Source of the DNA: JBGCEZ01 sp045106735
GTDB lineage: Bacteria; Planctomycetota; Phycisphaerae; Phycisphaerales; SM1A02
Direction: 5' to 3'
DNA length: 7,709 bases
NCBI GenBank assembly: GCA_045106735.1
Contig: JBGCEZ010000107.1
Span: forward strand, 1-7,709
Made by a program: the position numbers and the translations under genes. The notes under the pieces were generated by a model, which had not been told where the DNA came from, made no database searches, and saw nothing but the letters and a program-made list of their open reading frames with translations. Numbering within the stretch: position 1 is the first letter of the stretch; each line of letters opens with the position of its first letter. This document shows, piece after piece, positions 1-6,335 of the stretch.

Positions 1-15
1 GAAATCCAACCTTGC

Positions 16-20
16 AGGAG
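16..20 (+). promoter_or_regulatory. Ribosome binding site of the IS4 transposase
   Basis: AGGAG lies 8 nt before a TTG codon at 29-31. No ATG or GTG in the frame nearby gives a full N-terminus, so this site decides for the TTG start. Confidence 0.7.
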
Positions 21-28
21 GCTTCTCG

Positions 29-1258
29 TTGAACGCCAACAGTATCACCCGAGCCGTCCATCGCATCAAGGACGATCTCTTCGCCGTCGTCTCTCCCGAA
101 CTCATCCTTGAGATCTGCGCGGCCGAAGGGCATCGCTGGCGAACCCGGGTCCTCGGCCCGGTCGAGACCCTCCAGCTCTTCATCGTGCAGGTCCTCCACG
201 GCAACACAAGCTGCGCCCACGTCCGGGTCCTGGGACGCTTCAGCTTCTCCCGCGCTGCCTACTGCGCCGCGCGAAGTCGGATCCCGCTCCGGGTCTACCG
301 AGCGCTTCTCCGATCGACCGGAAAGGACCTCACCGGTCATCGACATCGGCTGAAGCTCTGGCGTGGCCATCGCTTGATCGGGATCGACGGGTCGACCTTC
401 ACGATGCCGTGGACCGACGAACTCTGGCGTCGCTACCACTGGCGGGTCTCGGACATGGGCATCGAGTTTCCCGTCGCACGGATCGTGGCGGTCTTTGATC
501 TGGTCACTGGAGCATTGCTTGAGATGGTTCCGGCAACGATGCGTGATCATGAAGTGGTCACAGCGCAGCCGATCCTGGACCGCCTTGATCCCGGCGACGT
601 CGTCGTGGCCGACCGCCTCTACTGCAGCGCGAACCTCATCAGCCAGCTCGTGATCCGTGGACTCCATGGAGTGATCCGCGTCCCAGTCAACTCGCGGCAA
701 GTGAGTTTCCGGCCCCATCGACCGCACGCAAAGCACCATCACTGGCGCGGCGTGCAGTCGCGCTGGATTCGTCGCCTCGGACGACATGACCAGATCGTGG
801 CGTGGCGGAAGCCACTGCGCCGGCCGCATCACATCTCGGAAGCAGAGTGGGCACGGATGCCAGAGTGGATCGAGGTGCGCGAGCTGCGCTACCGAGTCGA
901 ACGGCGCGGATTTCGCGGCCACGAGGTGACGCTCGTCACCACGTTGCTCGACGCGGCGGCGTATCCGAAGCGCGCGATCGCCGAACTGTACGGTGACCGC
1001 TGGCAGGTCGAGACGAACATCAGGCACCTCAAGACGACGATGAAGATGGACATCCTGAAGTCGAAGACAATCGCGGGCGTGCAGCGTGAGCTGGCGATCT
1101 TTGGCGTGGTCTACAACCTTGTGCGGCGCGTGATGCTGGAATGCGCGGCGTCTGAGGGCATCGCCGCGGACCAAGTGAGCTTCATCGATGCATTGCGTTG
1201 GATGATGCTTGGATGCCCTGGCGAGTGCCTCGCCTCGCTGGCGATCAATCCACGCTGA
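29..1258 (+). CDS. IS4-family DDE transposase, intact
   Basis: This 409-residue protein should cut and rejoin the ends of its own insertion sequence. Three acidic residues of the DDE centre are visible: D120 in GIDGST, D195 in VVADRLY and E328. E328 lies in the IS4 signature Y(2)R(3)E(6)K, here Y321-R324-E328-K335 within YGDRWQVETNIRHLK. A basic N-terminal part (residues 1-110) precedes the RNase H-like catalytic fold, which has the long insertion (about 200-310) usual between the second D and the E. The length is normal for the family and no frame damage is seen. The start is TTG, chosen because AGGAG is correctly spaced before it. A hairpin follows the stop by 6 nt. It is likely active, though that cannot be shown without both element ends. 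Confidence 0.93.
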   Translation: MNANSITRAVHRIKDDLFAVVSPELILEICAAEGHRWRTRVLGPVETLQLFIVQVLHGNTSCAHVRVLGRFSFSRAAYCAARSRIPLRVYRALLRSTGKDLTGHRHRLKLWRGHRLIGIDGSTFTMPWTDELWRRYHWRVSDMGIEFPVARIVAVFDLVTGALLEMVPATMRDHEVVTAQPILDRLDPGDVVVADRLYCSANLISQLVIRGLHGVIRVPVNSRQVSFRPHRPHAKHHHWRGVQSRWIRRLGRHDQIVAWRKPLRRPHHISEAEWARMPEWIEVRELRYRVERRGFRGHEVTLVTTLLDAAAYPKRAIAELYGDRWQVETNIRHLKTTMKMDILKSKTIAGVQRELAIFGVVYNLVRRVMLECAASEGIAADQVSFIDALRWMMLGCPGECLASLAINPR

Positions 1259-1264
1259 CAAAGA

Positions 1265-1294
1265 ACGCCGGCGCCTCGAATGAAGCGCCGGCGT
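1265..1294 (+). terminator. Hairpin after the transposase stop, probable terminator
   Basis: A perfect 10-bp stem (acgccggcgc at 1265-1274 with gcgccggcgt at 1285-1294) closes a 10-nt loop just behind the transposase stop. There is no U-tract, so it may act as a transcript stabiliser, or as a barrier to read-through into or out of the IS, and not as a classic intrinsic terminator. Confidence 0.55.
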
Positions 1295-1369
1295 CGGAAG
1301 GCGTACATGAAGATGCGCTACGCCCGTGAGCCGCAGCGAGAAACCCCGGGAGAGCCGTGGCTTACGCTC

Positions 1370-1392
1370 TAACTTGACGGCATTGGCCCCTG
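1370..1392 (+). repeat. Candidate right terminal inverted repeat of the IS4 element
   Basis: Read inward from the right, the end begins CAGGGGCCAATGCCGTCAAG. It lies about 110 bp beyond the transposase stop, a reasonable distance for an IS4 end. The matching left repeat is outside the window, so this is a proposal based on resemblance to IS4-type ends. Confidence 0.35.
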
Positions 1393-1474
1393 ATCGCCCG
1401 CCGAGATCGCCGACCAGATCGTGGCCACGTCGAGGCCAAGTCGAGACATTCGGCGTCACGTCCCACTCTTTGGC

Positions 1475-1502
1475 ACGCCTGCGGTCATCCGGCCGCAGGC
1501 GT
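1475..1502 (-). terminator. Hairpin enclosing the kinase stop codon
   Basis: Acgcctgcgg (1475-1484) and ccgcaggcgt (1493-1502) form a perfect 10-bp stem with an 8-nt loop. The kinase TGA (1487-1485) lies in the loop on the minus strand, so the stem opens within the last codons. No T-run follows on the minus strand. It probably marks the 3' end of the sigma-kinase transcript, but it could also be a bidirectional block between the operon and the convergent IS. Confidence 0.5.
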
Positions 1503-4500
1503 TCGCTCGCTCTTCACGGAATCCACTGTCGCCTTCGCCCTTTCACGGCGCAACAGCAGCTCGATGCGCGCGGCGGCCCGTTCGTCGCCGTCGAGCGTCG
1601 GGTAGACGCGCTCCAGGTCCGACCGCGCGGCCATCTCCGCCCGCACCGACCGCCACGACGCCACCGCGTCCTCACGCGCCCGCCTCGTACTCGGATCCCA
1701 GACCCGCACCTGCCGGTCTCCCGACACGGTGACCAATCGATCGCCGCCCGGCAACCACATGACGGAGTAGACATACGACCGATGGGCCTTCATCTTCATC
1801 CGCTCGATGCAGAACTCTGTGTCGACGACGATCATGTTCCCGTCGTCCCCACCGATCACCAGTCGCTCGCCATCCGGACTGTACGCCACGCACCAAGGCT
1901 GAAAGGGAAGCCGCAACTGATGCTCGCGACGACCGGTCGCCTCGTCGTACACCTCGAGGAAGCCGCTCCGCCGATCCCACGTACGACCGTCAACATCGAA
2001 CCGCACGACGGCAAGGAGTGGCTCCGTCGGATGCACCGAGAGACCGGTGATGCCGTAGATGCCCTGGAAGCGCTCGGCACGCGAGTAACGCCAACGCGCG
2101 CCACCGTCCCATTGGTCGAATGGAGGCGTCAGCAGACTCCCCGCATACATTGGCTGGCCGGTGTAGATCGCCGTATCACCGAACATCTGACACGCTTTAC
2201 TCAGCTGCACCCGCGGCCCCGGATCGACGACATCGATGAATGTGTCAATCAATCCCGTGTGCACGTCGCGACGCAAGATATCCGGCTGATGGGCCACTTT
2301 ATCCGAACCCTTGATGAGATCCCATGACACGACACGCGGCTCCTCTGCCGAACCACCATCGATCGGCATCGTGAAGTGCAAGTGGTCATCGCCAGCTCCG
2401 AAGGCCATGAGCATCGTCTGGGTCTGGTAGACGCCCCGCTTGTCAACTCGGGACGCGACGCGCTCTCCGGTCCGTGCATCCCAGAGGTGCATTTCCTCAT
2501 GCCATGGCCCCGCGGCCGCGATCAGACTGCCGTCATTGGACACAGCGACGTGATACCACTCACTTTCACCGACCATCACCAGGCAACGCGGGTCGTACAC
2601 CGGCGATGTCGGCGGCTCGTCCAGGTCGGCACGCCATGACATCATGTAGACGAATCGTCCGTCAGGGCTCGGGAAGGTCAACCCGAGATTGCCATGACGG
2701 AATCGGAGTGCTCCCGACTCGTCAGTGTGTCGCGTCGGACCGATCGGCGCGCCGGTCCAGGGGTCCATCACCTTGGCCATCCCCCAGCCACTGATCGATG
2801 CGACTCGCCCGTCGTCCGAGACCGTGGTGAGCCAGTTGCGGTCGCCGACGCTGACGGCCGCCCCCCGCCGCGGAGGCGAGATACTCAGGTCCAGCGCGAC
2901 GCGCTTCGCCCCGGACTCCAGCAAGACGCCGTGGTCGAACCCAACCACCTCCGAGACGGCCACACCGTCGTCAATCGCCATCTTCGGACCGAGCTCGCCG
3001 GTCACCAGATCGACAACCGCCACGCCATCAGCCTCGACCCTGACGAGGATGCCCGCCCCCAGCAGCATGAGATCGCGGGCAGGACCGGACGACGGAAGCG
3101 CCGGCAGATCGTTGATCGCCAGGACGACCTCGCCCCCACGCCGAACTTCGGCCTCGTGGGGACCGGTCCGCCAGAGCACGAGCTGGCCATCGTCGCTGAC
3201 CGCGTCTCCGTAGGGGGGAAACCCCGGACCATGAGCGATGACGCGCTCGTTGACCAGGTCGAGCAGACGCCCCTCCCCCTCGTCCAATTGAACGACCACC
3301 AGTCCCGAGGACGTCGCGTTGCTCCACTGCGATACCTGCAGATCAGGAAAAATGTCGCGCAGGTCGTCATCGATGCCGACCGTCATGATCCCCAGTTGCC
3401 CGTTCTTCAACTCGCACAAGCGGCCTCCGTCCAGGTGCTCCGCGGCACCGAACTGACGGGGCAGTTGCGGCGGCAGTCCGGCGCTGAACAGTCGCCACCC
3501 CCATCCCCGCACGGATTCGGGCACGCGCCCGAGTGCCTCCATGGCGAGCAACTCCCTGTCCGCTGCGTCCGAGTCGTAGAAGTCGACTGCCGTCTGGAGG
3601 AGCATCCCGCCCGCGAACTCAGTCTCGCGCCGCGCGACGCGCAGCGCTTCGTCCGCTCTCTGACGCTGCGTTCGTTCCGCATCGGCCAGCATCAGGGACG
3701 CCATGAGTCCGAGGATCAGCACGACCGCGGTCGACATCGCGCCCGCGACGAGGGAGCGATTCCGACGCACGAACTTGTAGATGCGGTACGCACGGGTGGG
3801 AGGCCGAGCGGTGATGGGAAGCTCGTCCAAATGACGCCGGAGGTCACCCGCCATCGCCGCTGCCGTCGGATAGCGCCTCGCGGGTTCAGCCTCCAGCGCC
3901 TTGCCCACGATGGTGTCGAGATCTCCCTTGAACCGATGATCGAGCTTGGCCAACCGCATCGCATCTGCATTCGCCAGGACTGCGATCGCACTGGAGATCG
4001 TGAGGTCTTCCACTGCATGTGGGCGGCGGCCCGCGAAGATCTCGTAGGCGAGTACACCGATCGCGTAGATATCCACCCGGTTCGTCACTGCCTCCGGGGC
4101 CGCGCGAAGTTGCTCCGGAGCCATGTACGGCAAGGTGCCGAGCAACTGCCCCTCCTCAGTCACGATCGTCGAGAGAACACTTGACGCGTCTGTTGCGCGG
4201 GCGATGCCGAAGTCGAGCACCTTCGGCTGTCCGTGCTCGTTGACCAGAACGTTCTCGGGTTTGACGTCGCGGTGGATCACCCCGTGCTCGTGGGCATAGT
4301 GGACCGCATCGCACACTTTCGCGATCAGCTCCGCGCGGTCGCGCACGCCCAACTGCTCACGCTCGCAATACGTCCGCACGTCCACACCATCCACGAACTC
4401 CATCGCGAAGTATGGCTGGGCCCCGCGTCCGTGGTCCGCCGTTCCCGCCTCGAAGACCTGCGCAATACCTGGGTGCTGCAGCCGGCCCAGGAGATCGGCC

Positions 4501-4922
4501 TCCTGCGCGAAGCGGCGCAGCCGATCGGGCGACGGCTTGATCGCATCAAGCAGCTTCATCGCCACCCGTCTTCGCGGCGACGCCTGCATCGCCTCGTACA
4601 CCACCCCCATGCCACCGACGCCGATGAGACGCTGGATCGTGTACCCCTCGATCCGAACCGGGACGTCGGCGGGCGGCGCATCGGAGGATTCGTCGAGGAT
4701 CTCCTCAAGCTTCGACCGCACCACTTCAATCTGCGTCTCGCCGAACGGTTGCGCGTCGCCGGATTGATCGGCCGCGTACTGGGCGAGCATGGCACGCACC
4801 TCGCCGCGCAGCGGCGCATCATTCGCGCACGCCGCCTCAACGTGCGCGTCCCACTCGCTGGGGGGCCGGTCGATCGTCGCGATGAAGATCTCCTGGACCG
4901 CCCGGTACAGCTCCGCGTCCAT
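1485..4922 (-). CDS. Membrane-anchored Ser/Thr protein kinase with C-terminal beta-propeller (WD40-like)
   Basis: This 1145-residue protein is a Hanks-type (Pkn-like) kinase. The kinase domain spans about 94-366 with every key residue present: glycine loop GVGGMG 101-106, K123 in VAMK, likely alphaC E141, HRDVKPEN 217-224 with catalytic D219, DFG 237-239, and APE 268-270. A single membrane segment lies at about 390-413, after the basic stretch RRNR, which predicts a cytoplasmic kinase and an exported C-terminal half. Residues about 420-475 look helical and end in RGWGWRLF. The rest (about 485-1080) is beta-rich with WD40-like blades, clearest at 790-817, 1010-1036 and 1050-1077 (ending VRVWD). 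A charged helical tail follows. Residues 1-90 precede the kinase and show no known domain. The start is the ATG at 4922, not an upstream in-frame ATG at 4973, because TGATG overlaps the sigma stop. Substrate and ligand are unknown. It is likely coupled in translation to, and works with, the sigma factor. Confidence 0.93.
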   Translation of the reverse strand: MDAELYRAVQEIFIATIDRPPSEWDAHVEAACANDAPLRGEVRAMLAQYAADQSGDAQPFGETQIEVVRSKLEEILDESSDAPPADVPVRIEGYTIQRLIGVGGMGVVYEAMQASPRRRVAMKLLDAIKPSPDRLRRFAQEADLLGRLQHPGIAQVFEAGTADHGRGAQPYFAMEFVDGVDVRTYCEREQLGVRDRAELIAKVCDAVHYAHEHGVIHRDVKPENVLVNEHGQPKVLDFGIARATDASSVLSTIVTEEGQLLGTLPYMAPEQLRAAPEAVTNRVDIYAIGVLAYEIFAGRRPHAVEDLTISSAIAVLANADAMRLAKLDHRFKGDLDTIVGKALEAEPARRYPTAAAMAGDLRRHLDELPITARPPTRAYRIYKFVRRNRSLVAGAMSTAVVLILGLMASLMLADAERTQRQRADEALRVARRETEFAGGMLLQTAVDFYDSDAADRELLAMEALGRVPESVRGWGWRLFSAGLPPQLPRQFGAAEHLDGGRLCELKNGQLGIMTVGIDDDLRDIFPDLQVSQWSNATSSGLVVVQLDEGEGRLLDLVNERVIAHGPGFPPYGDAVSDDGQLVLWRTGPHEAEVRRGGEVVLAINDLPALPSSGPARDLMLLGAGILVRVEADGVAVVDLVTGELGPKMAIDDGVAVSEVVGFDHGVLLESGAKRVALDLSISPPRRGAAVSVGDRNWLTTVSDDGRVASISGWGMAKVMDPWTGAPIGPTRHTDESGALRFRHGNLGLTFPSPDGRFVYMMSWRADLDEPPTSPVYDPRCLVMVGESEWYHVAVSNDGSLIAAAGPWHEEMHLWDARTGERVASRVDKRGVYQTQTMLMAFGAGDDHLHFTMPIDGGSAEEPRVVSWDLIKGSDKVAHQPDILRRDVHTGLIDTFIDVVDPGPRVQLSKACQMFGDTAIYTGQPMYAGSLLTPPFDQWDGGARWRYSRAERFQGIYGITGLSVHPTEPLLAVVRFDVDGRTWDRRSGFLEVYDEATGRREHQLRLPFQPWCVAYSPDGERLVIGGDDGNMIVVDTEFCIERMKMKAHRSYVYSVMWLPGGDRLVTVSGDRQVRVWDPSTRRAREDAVASWRSVRAEMAARSDLERVYPTLDGDERAAARIELLLRRERAKATVDSVKSERTPAAG

Positions 4923-5491
4923 CAGGTGTCCCGTCCGAGCTCGCGGCGCAGCCAGGTCCGAGCCATCACCCAATCCGCGGCCACCGTACGCGGCGAGACG
5001 TCAAGCAGCTCGGCTGTCTCGTCCACTGTCAGAGCCCCGAAGAAGCGAAGTTCCACGATCCGAGCGTGGCGAGCGTTCAACTCGGCGAGCTTGGCGAGCG
5101 CGTCATCGAGTTCGGCAACATCGACGTCGGTCCGAGCGGCCGTCGCATCCTCGATCAGCGTGATCTGGTGCGCACCGCCTCCCCGCTTCTCGCGACCTTT
5201 CGCTTTGGCCGCGTCGGCAATCACGTGTCGCATGGCGGTGGCGGCGACCGCGAAAAAGTGCCGCCGGTTCTCGTAGCGGCCGAGATCGCCCGCGAGCTTG
5301 AGCCAGGCCTCGTTGACGATCGCGGTCGGTTGGAGCGTGCGGACGCGGTCGCCGTCTCGCGCGAAGGCTGATTGGGCAATGCCGCGCAGCTGGCCGTAGA
5401 CCATCTCGATGAGCTCAGCCTCGGCGGCGGGGTGACCATTCTGAACAGCGCGAAAGAGCTCGGTTATTGGATGGTCTGCGCCGTCAGTCAC
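4922..5491 (-). CDS. ECF-type RNA polymerase sigma factor (Sigma70_ECF / TIGR02999-like)
   Basis: This 189-residue protein should direct RNA polymerase to a specific promoter set. Region 2 covers about 12-98, including LQPTAIVNEAWLKL (53-66) and RRHFFAVAATAMRHVIADAA (76-95), the form typical of the Sigma70_ECF family. Region 4 covers about 125-185, with a helix-turn-helix at about 154-180 (LTVDETAELLDVSPRTVAAD). The length matches the family (about 180-190 aa). The frame stays open upstream to 5956, but the homology-like part begins at ITELF, so the GTG at 5491-5489 is chosen. No Shine-Dalgarno precedes it, and an extended -10 lies 6 nt upstream, consistent with a leaderless mRNA. The stop overlaps the kinase ATG by one base (TGATG), so the two form an operon. 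No anti-sigma gene is visible, so control probably runs through the kinase. That link is inference from context. Confidence 0.92.
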   Translation of the reverse strand: MTDGADHPITELFRAVQNGHPAAEAELIEMVYGQLRGIAQSAFARDGDRVRTLQPTAIVNEAWLKLAGDLGRYENRRHFFAVAATAMRHVIADAAKAKGREKRGGGAHQITLIEDATAARTDVDVAELDDALAKLAELNARHARIVELRFFGALTVDETAELLDVSPRTVAADWVMARTWLRRELGRDT

Positions 5492-5497
5492 GCGGAG

Positions 5498-5506
5498 ACT
5501 ATAGCA
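5498..5506 (-). promoter_or_regulatory. Extended -10 promoter for the sigma-kinase operon, leaderless
   Basis: On the minus strand TGCTATAGT reads as TGN plus a -10 hexamer one mismatch from TATAAT. Six bases (ctccgc) separate it from the GTG start, which puts the expected transcription start at or next to the first base of the start codon. No good -35 is seen at 16-18 bp, as is common for extended -10 promoters. It stands out as AT-rich within GC-rich DNA. Confidence 0.5.
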
Positions 5507-5775
5507 GTCGCCCACACGGGACGTGAGACCCGCTGGCGGCTTCCGCACCGACGCACGCGCTCCCCTAACCGATGGCCATGCAGGCGGATGCGCGGCCGAT
5601 CGAGTCAACCAACGATGACGCGGTGCGGCCTGTCGACCCGGTTCGACGGTGCCGACGCCACGATGCGCGTCGCCGGGTCCTGAAGAAGTGGCTGGCAGCC
5701 TCGGCGGTTCGGACGCCGGGCGCGAGTGCCACCAGAGGAGAGAGGATTCCCCGGAATGCGACCATCCCAAGGGCA

Positions 5776-5973
5776 TCAGGGCCACCGTGGCAAGGCGGAG
5801 CTCGCCTCCGCCACGGCGTTGGACGGGAACGCGTCGGCGCCGAGGGTGAACGGCAGGACCTCGAATCCGTTGCGCTCCGAGGGGTCCCCGAGCGCGATTG
5901 GCGGAGATGCCGGCGTCGCTGCGACGGTGGCAGTGGCCGGGAATGCCGCCAACCACTGAGTGCTACGTGCCAT
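5776..5973 (-). CDS. Hypothetical 65-aa protein, possibly exported, possibly a truncated gene start
   Basis: The gene is not recognised. The ORF starts at an ATG preceded by an excellent Shine-Dalgarno and reads MARSTQWLAAFPATATVAAT and onward to ...SSALPRWP. The N-terminus has a short basic start and an Ala-rich hydrophobic stretch (about 7-28) with alanines that could suit signal peptidase, so export is possible. Residues 29-60 use mainly G/C-ending codons, as a real gene of this genome would. After the TGA, another minus-strand frame carries a similar-looking stretch (GMVAFRGILSPLVALAPG, within about 5650-5790), which hints that a frameshift may have cut a longer protein. It lies upstream of the sigma factor on the same strand, but the sigma promoter separates them. 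It could be a genuine small gene, a remnant, or chance. Confidence 0.38.
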   Translation of the reverse strand: MARSTQWLAAFPATATVAATPASPPIALGDPSERNGFEVLPFTLGADAFPSNAVAEASSALPRWP

Positions 5974-5979
5974 CCAGTG

Positions 5980-5987
5980 CTCCTCCT
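5980..5987 (-). promoter_or_regulatory. Strong Shine-Dalgarno before the 65-aa ORF
   Basis: AGGAGGAG on the minus strand lies 6 nt before the ATG at 5973. It is the best ribosome binding site in the window and the main reason to keep this small ORF. Confidence 0.5.
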
Positions 5988-6258
5988 GATCCTCGTCCGA
6001 GCCCGCCGAGGCATCGGGGCCCGCTCCCCCTCCATCACGACGTCGCCGCCGCGCGCCTGCAGCCGCGTCACACATTTCTTTCCACCGCGGTCGCTTCAGT
6101 CCCCCGCGACGGACGTCGCCCGGCATGGCGTGCGGATCGATGGCCGTTGATCCGGTCGGGGACGTCCGGAGATGGAAGGACTCGACATGAATCGGCACAC
6201 GACAGGGGCGGCGAAGCTGGGCGCCCCGATCGGGATGACCGTCCTAGTCGCACACGAC

Positions 6259-6282
6259 GCATGTGCGCCCGGGCGCACATGC
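6259..6282. repeat. Perfect 24-bp palindrome
   Basis: The half-site gcatgtgcgccc (6259-6270) is followed directly by its exact reverse complement (6271-6282), with no spacer. Such symmetry fits a dimeric DNA-binding protein site, a recombination site or a resolved hairpin. No gene start is close enough to name a target. Confidence 0.8.
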
Positions 6283-6335
6283 ACCGATCACGGGCAGATC
6301 ACGAAGAGTTCAGGACGCCGGGCGAGACGATCTGA

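Larger units (their letters stand above)
1..1392 (+). mobile_element. IS4-family insertion sequence, right portion (left end outside window)
   Basis: The segment holds a complete IS4-type transposase gene, then a strong hairpin, then a candidate terminus at 1370-1392. Only 28 bases precede the transposase start, so the left inverted repeat and target duplication are not in view and the element boundary cannot be proven here. The right limit is placed at 1392 because the sequence aacttgacggcattggcccc, followed by tg, has the look of IS4-family ends (from memory, not checked). The transposase is unbroken, which suggests a recent insertion. It sits tail-to-tail with the kinase gene and does not interrupt it. 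Confidence 0.6.
5974..6335. other. Stretch without a convincing gene
   Basis: Open frames exist on both strands, but their products are Arg/Pro/Ser-rich, lack recognisable motifs and look like GC-rich chance frames. The only clear structures are the ribosome binding site of the 65-aa ORF at its left edge and the palindrome at 6259-6282. The 5' part of the integrase pseudogene may extend into its right side in a form too decayed to read. The shorter gap 5507-5775 likewise shows no supported gene. Confidence 0.5.

Noticed and set aside
2694..4184. Plus-strand open frame of 496 codons opposite the kinase gene
   Set aside because: It is antisense to a kinase with all catalytic motifs, and its product is Arg/His/Pro-rich with no recognisable domain. 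Long antisense frames are expected in GC-rich genes.
4920..4973. Upstream ATG at 4973 as the kinase start
   Set aside because: It would overlap the sigma gene by 52 bases, and the extra 17 residues (MGDGSDLAAPRARTGHL) look like an out-of-frame reading of the sigma end. The TGATG overlap is the normal arrangement.
4233..5276. Plus-strand open frame of 347 codons opposite the kinase start and sigma gene
   Set aside because: It runs across the junction of two well-supported minus-strand genes and has low-complexity Ser/Ala/Arg composition.
5785..5816. GC-rich hairpin (ggcggag ... ctccgcc, with flanking ccgt/acgg) as a terminator
   Set aside because: The stem is interrupted by a bulge, has no T-run and lies inside the 65-aa ORF. 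In DNA this GC-rich it may be chance.
5492..5956. Longer N-terminus for the sigma factor (start at 5956)
   Set aside because: The added 155 residues are Arg/Pro/Gly-rich without motifs, while the GTG at 5491 gives the usual family length.
5572..6150. Plus-strand open frame of 192 codons
   Set aside because: It is Arg-rich with no motif or ribosome binding site, and lies opposite the better supported small minus-strand ORF.
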